Assembly (NCBI GenBank): GCA_937919075.1
Contig: CALFOF010000377.1
Span: 1 to 16,020, forward strand
DNA: 16,020 bases
Source of the DNA: an uncultured Cyanobium sp.
GTDB lineage: Bacteria > Cyanobacteriota > Cyanobacteriia > PCC-6307 > Cyanobiaceae
Direction of reading: 5' to 3'
A program made the position numbers and the translations under genes. This document shows positions 7,558 to 12,996 of the stretch, one piece after another. A model generated the notes under the pieces. The model searched no databases. It had not been told where the DNA came from and saw nothing but the letters and a program-made list of their open reading frames with translations. Position 1 is the stretch's first letter. Every line of letters starts with the position of its first letter.

Positions 7558-7649
7558 GTGGGAACTCCTGAGCCTTTTGCACCGCTCGGTTCCCCACTCG
7601 TGGCTATTTTTCTGGGCTGCTGGGCTCGTTCCCGAGCTGGAACTGAGCC
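7558..7649. repeat. Paired inverted repeats with four mutually complementary segments
   Basis: Two neighbouring hairpins share sequence. The first is GTGGGAAC (7558-7565) against GTTCCCCAC (7589-7597), with an inner GAGC/GCTC. The second is GGCTC-GTTCC (7623-7632) against GGAAC-T-GAGCC (7639-7649): ten pairs, one bulge and a 6-base loop. The GGAAC...TGAGCC and GCTCG(G)TTCC segments occur in both hairpins in opposite order, so alternative pairings are possible. A T5 run (7607-7611) lies between them. The block lies between tRNA-Met and the 3' end of the minus-strand 92-aa gene and could include terminators for either. Function unknown. Confidence 0.5.
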
Positions 7650-7667
7650 TCGGGGCTGCGTGAGCCG

Positions 7668-7946
7668 TCAGCGCATTTCGATGGCGTTGAGGCGCTCACG
7701 AAAACTGGGTGATGAATTGGCAGCAGCATTGCCGTAATCCGACGCGCTGCTGCCACCCTCAGTGGCGCCGCCACGCCCGCCGGAGCGCCTTGATGAGGAC
7801 GACGACCCACGGCCGCGGCGGGCCGGGGTGCCATCGGCCTGGGGACGCTGAATCGGGTAGGAGACGATTTCGCTGCGCAACTGACTGAGCAGGCGGAAAT
7901 GGCCGGTGGCGTTGTATTTGCGGAGCAGGACAGGATCCCAGGACAT
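7668..7946 (-). CDS. Conserved small cyanobacterial protein of unknown function (WDP...HFRLL type)
   Basis: Protein of 92 aa. I recognise the pattern as a small protein found in marine Synechococcus and Prochlorococcus but know no function. The ordered N-terminal part (1-30) reads MSWDPVLLRKYNATGHFRLL and then SQLRSEI. The middle (about 35-78) is low complexity, rich in Arg, Gly and Ser (RRGRGSSSSSRRSGGRGG). The C-terminal end (SFRERLNAIEMR) looks conserved again. There is no signal peptide or membrane helix, and the basic linker suggests contact with nucleic acid or membrane, which is speculation. The ATG at 7946 has no Shine-Dalgarno and is preceded by a pyrimidine-rich leader. It is monocistronic, with tRNA-Met on one side and the candidate small RNA on the other. 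The gene call rests on remembered family resemblance. Confidence 0.72.
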   Translation of the reverse strand: MSWDPVLLRKYNATGHFRLLSQLRSEIVSYPIQRPQADGTPARRGRGSSSSSRRSGGRGGATEGGSSASDYGNAAANSSPSFRERLNAIEMR

Positions 7947-8049
7947 CAGGGCAGGAAAAGAGAAAGGGGACGGAAAAGGGAAAAAGGGATGGAGCAGACA
8001 ACCGGTGAGCGGTGCACGCCAGGTTGGAGTTCGGCGCTGTGGAAAGGGG

Positions 8050-8079
8050 ATGACAAACAGCCTGCCACTTCACTGGAAT
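8050..8079 (+). promoter_or_regulatory. Candidate promoter of the small RNA
   Basis: ATGACA (8050-8055) and TGGAAT (8074-8079) are separated by 18 bases. They match TTGACA at 5 of 6 positions and TATAAT at 4 of 6. Transcription would start near 8086. It faces the candidate small RNA and precedes its hairpin and terminator. Confidence 0.4.
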
Positions 8080-8085
8080 AACGCG

Positions 8086-8192
8086 TCAACAAGCTCGTTT
8101 CAGCAGGCAAGCCGGGAAACAAGACAAAACGTCTTCACTTGCTGGCGCCGTGGCCTCTGCGGCTGTCCTCAACCAGGTGGCGCCATGGTTTT
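8086..8192 (+). ncRNA. Candidate small RNA (possibly Yfr2-like)
   Basis: About 107 bases of intergenic DNA bounded by a promoter-like pair upstream and a terminator-like hairpin downstream. The body contains a nested fold: GCAAG (8107-8111) against CTTGC (8138-8142), enclosing AAGAC (8121-8125) against GTCTT (8131-8135) with loop AAAAC. The unpaired strand between the two 5' arms carries GGGAAACA (8114-8121). An unpaired GGAAACA is, as I remember it, the hallmark of the cyanobacterial Yfr2 RNA family; only one copy is seen here. No convincing reading frame occupies the stretch. The 5' end is inferred from the promoter spacing. The alternative is that this is simply the long leader of the peroxiredoxin gene. 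Confidence 0.42.
8143..8192 (+). terminator. Terminator-like hairpin of the small RNA
   Basis: TGGCGCC (8143-8149) pairs with GGCGCCA (8179-8185) over 7 base pairs, with an extra inner TGG/CCA pairing (8151-8153 with 8173-8175). The stem is followed by TGG and then TTTT (8189-8192). GGCGCC is itself a palindrome, so both copies can also fold alone. The T tract is short and 3 bases from the stem, so strength is uncertain. Confidence 0.42.
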
Positions 8193-8304
8193 ATCGCCCA
8201 GGCTGCTCAGCTGTTCAGACGCTACGCGCGCAGAGTGGCTGAGCGTTGACTGGCCCGCTGCACACAGGCCGGGCTGAATACAGTGACAGCAGACGCGTGG
8301 ACAA

Positions 8305-8320
8305 CGAGGCTCCCGCCTCG
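8305..8320. repeat. 6-bp hairpin in the peroxiredoxin leader
   Basis: CGAGGC (8305-8310) and GCCTCG (8315-8320) flank the loop TCCC. The same upstream region also has three copies of CAGCTGC (8324-8330, 8337-8343, 8396-8402). I see no convincing promoter between 8193 and 8410; a TTGACT at 8246 has no suitable -10 element at normal spacing. Confidence 0.35.
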
Positions 8321-8410
8321 GCGCAGCTGCCCTAGTCAGCTGCCGCACCACGTGCCAGTCCCGGCCTCACGAGCCTGCCCAGCCTCCCCACCCCTCAGCT
8401 GCTTCCCGCC

Positions 8411-9013
8411 ATGACCGTCAACGCCTCCCTGCGCGTGGGTCAACGGGCGCCGGAGTTCACCGCCACCGCCGTGGTGGATCAGGACTTCACCAAGATCCGG
8501 CTGTCCCAGTACCGCGGTCGTTATGTGGTGTTGTTTTTCTATCCGCTCGATTTCACCTTCGTCTGCCCTACGGAAGTGACGGCCTTCAGTGATCGCCATG
8601 CAGACTTCGCCGCGCTCGGCGCTGAAGTGCTGGGCGTATCGGTGGACAGCCAGTTCAGCCATCTGGCCTGGATCCAGACCTCTCGCCAGGACGGCGGTGT
8701 CGGCGAGATCACCTATCCACTGGTGGCCGACCTCAAGAAAGAGATCGCCAGCGCCTACGGCGTGCTCGATGAGGAGGCCGGTGTGGCGTTGCGGGGCCTG
8801 TTTCTGATTGATCCGGACGGCATCGTGCAGCACGCCACCATCAACAACCTCTCGGTGGGCCGCAGCGTGGAGGAAACCCTGCGGTTGCTCAAGGCCTTCC
8901 AGCACGTGCAAGGGCACCCTGGCGAGGTCTGCCCCGCCAACTGGACGCCAGGCGCGCCGACCATGAAGCCCGACCCCGTGGGCAGCAAGGAGTACTTCGC
9001 CGCCCACGGCTGA
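8411..9013 (+). CDS. Typical 2-Cys peroxiredoxin
   Basis: Thiol peroxidase of 200 aa that reduces hydrogen peroxide and organic peroxides, normally recycled by thioredoxin or NTRC. The peroxidatic Cys52 lies in [10 protein letters not shown] and the resolving Cys174 in GEVCPANW, the AhpC/Prx1 arrangement. [20 protein letters not shown] and the C-terminal segment complete the fold. Two features linked in the family to sensitivity to overoxidation are present: a GGVG version of the GGLG motif (95-98) and a C-terminal YF (195-196). The ATG at 8411 follows a pyrimidine-rich stretch without a clear Shine-Dalgarno. It is monocistronic and convergent with purQ. Bacterial AhpC and plastid 2-Cys Prx are the closest types; the latter suits a phototroph. 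Confidence 0.95.
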   Translation: MTVNASLRVGQRAPEFTATAVVDQDFTKIRLSQYRGRYVVLFFYPLDFTFVCPTEVTAFSDRHADFAALGAEVLGVSVDSQFSHLAWIQTSRQDGGVGEITYPLVADLKKEIASAYGVLDEEAGVALRGLFLIDPDGIVQHATINNLSVGRSVEETLRLLKAFQHVQGHPGEVCPANWTPGAPTMKPDPVGSKEYFAAHG

Positions 9014-9023
9014 ACCTCAGCGG

Positions 9024-9053
9024 TCAACCCAGCAGCGATCAACCCAGCAGCGA
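9024..9053. repeat. Perfect 15-bp tandem duplication over the purQ stop codon
   Basis: TCAACCCAGCAGCGA occurs twice in a row (9024-9038 and 9039-9053). Read on the minus strand, each copy encodes SLLG followed by TGA. The purQ stop is in the copy nearer the gene, and the second copy repeats the end of purQ behind it. Confidence 0.85.
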
Positions 9054-9692
9054 GGCCAGTAAGCGGCTGCCGTCGGTGCCGCCGGTGATCGGGTCGCAGG
9101 CCCGTTCCGGGTGGGGCATCAGGCCCAGCACGTTGCCCTGAGCGTTGCTGAGCCCGGCCACATCGCCCGCCGAACCGTTGGGGTTGGCGGCGTAGCGCAG
9201 CACCACCTGGCCTTCCCCCTCCAGTGCCGCCAGGGTGTCGGCATCGGCCTGGAAGCAACCCTCGCCGTGGGCGATCGGCAGGCTGATCGGCTCGCCTTCG
9301 CCGTAGTGGCGCAGCCACTGGCAGGCGCCTGGATGCACCGTGAGCGGAGCGGCTTCACAGAGGAAATGCAGCTGGCGGTTGCGGGTGAGCGCACCGGGCA
9401 GCAGGCCCATTTCAGTGAGTATCTGGAAGCCGTTGCAGATGCCCAGCACCGGGCCGCCACGCGCCGCGAAGGCGGCCACCTCACTCAGCAGCGGCGAGAC
9501 ATGGGCAATGGCGCCACAACGGAGATAGTCGCCGTAGCTGAACCCGCCGGGCAGCACCACCGCATCGATGCCCTCCAGGCTGCGCTCCTCATGCCAGAGG
9601 AATCGGGTAGGGATGCCGAGGCATCCTTCCGCAGCCCAACGCACATCCCGGTCGCAGTTCGAGCCGGGAAACACCACCACGCCGATCGTCAT
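9039..9692 (-). CDS. purQ: Phosphoribosylformylglycinamidine synthase, glutaminase subunit
   Basis: Supplies ammonia from glutamine for the fourth step of purine synthesis (FGAR to FGAM), working with PurL and PurS. The protein is 217 aa. It begins [17 protein letters not shown], the usual PurQ opening, and contains the [17 protein letters not shown] segment. The nucleophile Cys86 sits in GICNGFQIL, and the rest of the triad is His194 and Glu196 in MPHPER. ATG 9692 was chosen because the family opening starts there and the codon overlaps the purS stop as ATGA. A longer reading upstream would only add residues that overlap purS. PurL is not in the window. The C-terminus ends at a tandem 15-base duplication. 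Confidence 0.97.
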   Translation of the reverse strand: MTIGVVVFPGSNCDRDVRWAAEGCLGIPTRFLWHEERSLEGIDAVVLPGGFSYGDYLRCGAIAHVSPLLSEVAAFAARGGPVLGICNGFQILTEMGLLPGALTRNRQLHFLCEAAPLTVHPGACQWLRHYGEGEPISLPIAHGEGCFQADADTLAALEGEGQVVLRYAANPNGSAGDVAGLSNAQGNVLGLMPHPERACDPITGGTDGSRLLASLLG

Positions 9693-9976
9693 GACCCGGC
9701 ACCCTCCACGGGCTTGAGCTGCTCGAGGCACCAGTTCTCGATCACCGGATTGGCCAGCAGACGATCACTGAGCCGCTCGATCTGGCTGCGGGCGGCGTCG
9801 AGATCCGCTGCTTCGAGTTCCACCTCCATTGCCTTGCCGATGCGCAGCTGGGTGATGCCATCGACGCCGAGCCGCTGCGCGGCGGCTCTGGTGGCTTCTC
9901 CTGCCGGATCGAGAACCGATGGCCTCAGGGAGACCAGCACACGGGCTTGAAAGCGGGGCACCGGCGGGAACGTCAT
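9689..9976 (-). CDS. purS: Phosphoribosylformylglycinamidine synthase subunit PurS
   Basis: Small subunit of 95 aa that bridges PurL and PurQ and channels ammonia in the three-subunit FGAM synthase. It has the family pattern: [20 protein letters not shown], then [20 protein letters not shown], with alternating acidic and hydrophobic residues through [13 protein letters not shown] and a final helix ending [10 protein letters not shown]. The ATG at 9976 is followed by a short Pro-rich lead-in that is a few residues longer than in many PurS. Its TGA overlaps the purQ ATG by 4 bases on the same strand, implying translational coupling. A GGAGGG lies near its end, 10 bases before the purQ start. 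Confidence 0.95.
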   Translation of the reverse strand: MTFPPVPRFQARVLVSLRPSVLDPAGEATRAAAQRLGVDGITQLRIGKAMEVELEAADLDAARSQIERLSDRLLANPVIENWCLEQLKPVEGAGS

Positions 9977-10055
9977 TTGTTAAATCTTGGCAGGCAGCTT
10001 CCCCCCCACGGCCGACGCCGAAGCATCTTCAAGACAGTGGTCAACGGTCGAAGCG

Positions 10056-10427
10056 ATGCAAGCGACAGGCGCCTGCCAACCCTGCCTGGGCGCCCGGCTG
10101 GCCCGGGCCGGGCTGGTGGCGCTGTGGATCGCGTGGGCGGGCACCACGTTGCTGGCTCCTGCCCTGGCACAGGTGCAGCGGGTGCCCCTGCGCTGCCGGC
10201 TTGCCGATGGTCCCTGGCGTCCCTGCGTGATGACCGTGGAAGCAGTGGGCGAGCGGTGGAAGCTGCGCGTCGACAACACGCAGCTGAGCTTCCGCCACGA
10301 CGGCAAGGGGGTGGTGGAAATGCAGCGCCCGGCAGGGATCTGGAAGGTGGTGAATGCGCGCTGGAACGAGGATCAGGCCCTCTGCTGGGATAGCATCTGC
10401 GCCCAGGGGGACATCCCCCTGGACTGA
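10056..10427 (+). CDS. Conserved exported four-cysteine protein, unknown function
   Basis: Protein of 123 aa with a signal sequence (LARAGLVALWIAWAGTTLLA, predicted cut after ALA at about residue 38) and a small mature domain. The domain contains Cys47, Cys57, Cys110 and Cys115, which could form two disulfides outside the cytoplasm. Recognisable parts are CRLADGPWRPC, LSFRHDGKGVVEMQ and the ending ALCWDSICAQGDIPLD. I recall this kind of ending in small hypothetical proteins of marine Synechococcus but know no function. ATG 10056 places the signal peptide near the N-terminus; an in-frame TTG at 9987 would add 23 polar residues. It is divergent from purS (79 bases apart) and convergent with cobW. 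Reality of the gene is likely; function unassigned. Confidence 0.7.
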   Translation: MQATGACQPCLGARLARAGLVALWIAWAGTTLLAPALAQVQRVPLRCRLADGPWRPCVMTVEAVGERWKLRVDNTQLSFRHDGKGVVEMQRPAGIWKVVNARWNEDQALCWDSICAQGDIPLD

Positions 10428-10446
10428 AGCGGGCGGCGGGCCCGCT
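10428..10446. terminator. Hairpin between convergent stop codons (bidirectional terminator candidate)
   Basis: AGCGGGC (10428-10434) and GCCCGCT (10440-10446) form a perfect 7-bp GC-rich stem with loop GGCGG. It fills the gap between the exported-protein stop and the cobW stop, touching the cobW stop codon. No T tract follows on either strand, so it may work with Rho or as a 3'-end stabiliser. Confidence 0.4.
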
Positions 10447-11618
10447 CAGACGCGGCTGGCGCTGGCCTCCCTCAGGCGGGTGCTTTCCAGGGCCTGCAAC
10501 AGCAAGCTGCGGTCGATGCGCAGCCCGAGCGCCACCAGTTCAAGCCGGCCCACACTGGGGCTGAAGGGAGAGCCCCTGTCGATGGCTGTGAGGGCAGCCA
10601 GCCGGTCGCTGTGATCCTCGTACCAGCAGTCGAGCCGTGGGCCCACTGCCTGGATCTGCAGGGGCCGACGTTTGCCGGGCTGAAGCAGCCAACCCTTGAG
10701 CCGCAACAGGGCCTGAAGTTGGATCTGCTCCAGGAGGGTGGCTTCGAGGGCTTCGCGGTCGAAGGACCCATCGAGCTGGATCGCCACCGACTTCATAGGC
10801 ACGTGGGTGTGGTCGTGATGGCCGTGGTCGTGGTGATCGTGAGGATCGTGGTCGTGGTCGTGGACGTCTTGATGGTCGTGGGAGGTTTCGCCGCGGGGCC
10901 GATGGCTGGCCGCGCCAGCCGGGCGATCCAGGCCCAGCAGCAGCTCCGGCGGCACCTGGCCGCGCTGCATCGGCAGCACCTGGGCACCGGGCCGGCAGAC
11001 AGCCTGAAGGCGTTCGCGCACCCGGGCCAGGTCTGCGGGGGAGAGGCGGTCAGCGCGGCTCATCAGCACCAGATCGGCCGCCCGCAACTGATCCTCGAAC
11101 AGCTCTTCGAGATCGGAGAGGTGATCGAGGCTGGGGTCGGCGGCCCGCTGCCGCTCAAGCGCTTTGGGGTCGGCCACCACACTGCCGCCAGCCAGCGCTT
11201 CGCCATCCACCACCGTCACCACGCCATTGACACGGGTGCGGGTACGGATGTCAGGCCACTGGAAGGCCTGCACCAGGGGCTCGGGCAGCGCCAGACCGCT
11301 GGTTTCCACCACGATGCCGTCGAGGCGATCGGCGGACGCCAGCAGTTTTTGCATCGTCGGCAGGAAATCGTCCTGAACGGTGCAGCAGAGGCAGCCGTTG
11401 GCGAGTTCCACCAGCCGGCCTTCGAGCTCTTCCTCCGGGCAGAAGCCGCAGCTGCGCAGCAGGTCACCGTCGATGCCCACTTCGCCGAATTCATTGACCA
11501 GCACCGCCAGACGCAGGCCGCTGGTGGTAAGCAGATGGCGCAGCAAAGTGGTTTTGCCCGCGCCGAGAAAGCCCGTCACCACAGTGACGGGCAGACGCCG
11601 TTGCATGGAGGGTGTCAT
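10446..11618 (-). CDS. cobW: CobW-type metallochaperone GTPase with His-rich loop
   Basis: G3E-family GTPase of 390 aa, thought to deliver a metal (cobalt for CobW) using GTP. The N-terminal GTPase part has the P-loop GFLGAGKT (16-23), VLVNEFGEVGIDGDLL, the metal site NGCLCC (74-79) and VVETSGLALP. The base-recognition motif is SRAD (187-190), where NKxD or SKxD is usual. Residues 247-272 form a loop with 13 His among 26 residues, mostly HD repeats, suited to metal storage or loading. The CobW C-terminal domain follows (about 276-390, with LLRLKGWLL). ATG 11618 is 1 base after the hupE-type stop; an in-frame ATG at 11606 is the alternative. Position behind a B12-controlled transporter supports a cobalt role. 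Zinc chaperone (ZNG1/YeiR-like) remains possible. Confidence 0.9.
   Translation of the reverse strand: MTPSMQRRLPVTVVTGFLGAGKTTLLRHLLTTSGLRLAVLVNEFGEVGIDGDLLRSCGFCPEEELEGRLVELANGCLCCTVQDDFLPTMQKLLASADRLDGIVVETSGLALPEPLVQAFQWPDIRTRTRVNGVVTVVDGEALAGGSVVADPKALERQRAADPSLDHLSDLEELFEDQLRAADLVLMSRADRLSPADLARVRERLQAVCRPGAQVLPMQRGQVPPELLLGLDRPAGAASHRPRGETSHDHQDVHDHDHDPHDHHDHGHHDHTHVPMKSVAIQLDGSFDREALEATLLEQIQLQALLRLKGWLLQPGKRRPLQIQAVGPRLDCWYEDHSDRLAALTAIDRGSPFSPSVGRLELVALGLRIDRSLLLQALESTRLREASASRV
10803..10880 (-). repeat. His-Asp codon repeat in cobW
   Basis: Imperfect repeat of CAC/CAT and GAC/GAT codons on the minus strand, seen as GTGGTCGTG-like units on the plus strand. It encodes the metal-binding loop at residues 247-272. 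Such tracts can change length by slippage. Confidence 0.7.
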
Positions 11619-11619
11619 C

Positions 11620-12291
11620 TCAGGGCACCAGCGCCGACCAGGCGAATGTGGAGCCCACACCGATCAGCACGCCGGCCGCCAGCATCAGCCGCGCCGGAGC
11701 GATGCCCGCACGCCAGCGCTGCACCAACGTGAGCGCCAGCCAAAGCAGCGCCCCCTGGCTGATCAGCAGCCCCAGCAGATACCAGGCCACGGATGCCGCC
11801 TGCCAGCCGCTCACGGCGTCACTGAGCACATAGCCATGCAAGGCGAAGGCGGGCAGCAGGGTCCAGACAGGCAGCCGCTGGATCACCACCAGCCCCACCA
11901 GCACCAGTGACAGCGCCACCAGCGCTTCGGCGCCGGGCAGGTTGGGCAGCAGCAGGCCGAGGCCAGTGGCCGTGAGCCCCACGGCCAATAGCGCGAGCAC
12001 CCAGCGCAGGCGCTGCACCAGACCCACCAGGCCAAGGGCGAGCAGAAACAGCAGGTGATCGGGGCCCAGCAGCGGGTGGCCGATGCCGCTGAGCAGGCCC
12101 GCCAACGGGCCTTCCTTCAAGGCGAAGGTTTCCATCAGGTGGTGCGCAGCTGCGGGGGTTGCCAGCAGCGGCAGCAGCAGTAACGGCAGCAGCAGTGCCA
12201 GCAGCGGTGGCAGGGCGCCATGAAGCTGCAGAGGGCTGGCTGGCAGGGCCGCACGACGGCCTGGGCCAGCAGCCCGGGAATGAAGAAACAT
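11620..12291 (-). CDS. HupE/UreJ-family transporter, predicted cobalt (or nickel) uptake
   Basis: Membrane protein of 223 aa. Family members carry nickel or cobalt, and B12-regulated versions are proposed to import cobalt. The N-terminus has a hydrophobic signal-like segment ending ATPAAAHH. The HupE signature follows: AHHLMETFA (49-57), GIGHPLLGPDHLLFLLA (about 69-85), and HGYVLSD (152-158). His and Asp residues in these motifs are candidate metal ligands. Five or six further hydrophobic helices run to the C-terminus. ATG 12291 lies just after the riboswitch, with AGG about 12 bases upstream; a longer frame would run back into the riboswitch itself. It is followed by cobW after 1 base, so the two are surely co-transcribed. 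Cobalt is inferred from the riboswitch; nickel is the alternative. Confidence 0.88.
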   Translation of the reverse strand: MFLHSRAAGPGRRAALPASPLQLHGALPPLLALLLPLLLLPLLATPAAAHHLMETFALKEGPLAGLLSGIGHPLLGPDHLLFLLALGLVGLVQRLRWVLALLAVGLTATGLGLLLPNLPGAEALVALSLVLVGLVVIQRLPVWTLLPAFALHGYVLSDAVSGWQAASVAWYLLGLLISQGALLWLALTLVQRWRAGIAPARLMLAAGVLIGVGSTFAWSALVP

Positions 12292-12324
12292 GATTCGACC
12301 GGTCCTCGCCGGAACTGGATGGGG

Positions 12325-12456
12325 TGAAACGCCGGCGGGTGTTCTGACTGGCCATGCCGCGAAAACTCGCGGGAAGGGCTTCACAGTTGCGGGACAGCGC
12401 CGGAATTGCACCGAACTTTCCCCCTTGCCTCCATGGGATAGATCCCGTGGAACCGG
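12325..12456 (-). promoter_or_regulatory. Cobalamin (B12) riboswitch upstream of hupE-cobW
   Basis: Read on the minus strand, the leader shows the conserved cobalamin aptamer in order: GGTTCC near the 5' end, GGGAAAGTTCGGTG then AATTCCGGCGCTG (P3-P5 core), CCCGCAACTGTGAAGCCC (12376-12393), and AGTCAGAACACCC (12336-12348) at the 3' side (the B12-box region). It ends 30-40 bases before the hupE-type ATG, and no T-tract terminator follows. Control is therefore probably at translation, by hiding the AGG ribosome site (12304-12306) when B12 is bound. The 5' boundary is approximate. It begins within about 10-15 bases of the pentapeptide gene's stop. Confidence 0.92.
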
Positions 12457-12465
12457 CGCGTCAAT

Positions 12466-12996
12466 CTACCGGCAGCCCAGGCTTTCCACCGTGCTGACGC
12501 CGGTGCGGGGATTGATGCCGGAGGCTCGGGCGCAGAGGGCTTTCTGCTGGTTCATATCGAGCACCGCATCGCTGAAATCAGCTCCCTCGATCGTGGCCCC
12601 ACTGAAGCGGCTCTGCATGAGCATGGCGTTGCGCAGCACCGCCCCGCTGAGGTCGGCGTTGTCAAAGCGGGTGGCAAAGGCCACGGCATCTTCAAGGTCG
12701 GCGCCGCTGAGATCGCTGCCCTGCAGATCACTGGAATTGAACACAGCGCCGCGCAGGTTGGTGTCGCTGAGATCGAAGCCCTGCATCGCCGCCTTCAGAA
12801 ACTCCTGCTGCTGCAGGTTGCGGCCGTGCATGTCGGGCTGCAGATCCTTGAGTGCCCGCTGGCCGCGCAACTCAGGCGCTGTGATCGCCAAGGCCGGAGC
12901 CAGGGGACCCACCAGTCCGAAACAGGCAACCGTGACCACCAGCAGGGCAAGCAGGGGAGTAAGCCACCCGGGGCGAGTGAAGGGGGGCAAGAACAC
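12466..12996 (-). CDS. Exported pentapeptide-repeat protein (lumenal type)
   Basis: Protein of 176 aa with a signal peptide (LLALLVVTVACFGLVGPLAP, likely cut after ALA near residue 37) and a right-handed beta-helix of pentapeptide repeats at about 57-146: LRGAVF, LQGSDLSGADLEDA, FDNADLSGAVLRNA, FSGATIEGADFSDA. The tail (147-176) holds two Cys (155 and 175), which may pair in an oxidising compartment. Small exported proteins of this kind resemble thylakoid-lumen pentapeptide proteins of cyanobacteria and plants, whose role is not settled. The start is GTG at 12996, because an in-frame stop lies 5 codons upstream and no ATG fits. It is divergent from upp with only 51 bases between, and upstream of the B12 riboswitch on the same strand. 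Confidence 0.85.
   Translation of the reverse strand: MFLPPFTRPGWLTPLLALLVVTVACFGLVGPLAPALAITAPELRGQRALKDLQPDMHGRNLQQQEFLKAAMQGFDLSDTNLRGAVFNSSDLQGSDLSGADLEDAVAFATRFDNADLSGAVLRNAMLMQSRFSGATIEGADFSDAVLDMNQQKALCARASGINPRTGVSTVESLGCR

Noticed and set aside
7413..7660. tRNA-Met as an integration site for a mobile element
   Set aside because: No integrase, no phage gene and no second copy of the tRNA 3' end nearby. The GGCTC/GAGCC strings downstream are explained by the local inverted repeats.
7899..8277. Overlapping short plus-strand frames in the gap before the peroxiredoxin gene
   Set aside because: Low-complexity Lys/Glu/Gly translation from the purine tract, no ribosome site and no family resemblance. 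They cross the candidate small RNA and its terminator.
8246..8284. TTGACT with TACAGT as a peroxiredoxin promoter
   Set aside because: The spacer is 27 bases, far from the usual 16-19, so the pair is not a credible promoter.
10611..11732. Plus-strand open frame of about 370 codons
   Set aside because: Antisense to cobW. Its Val-rich stretch is merely the complement of the His-Asp codon repeat.
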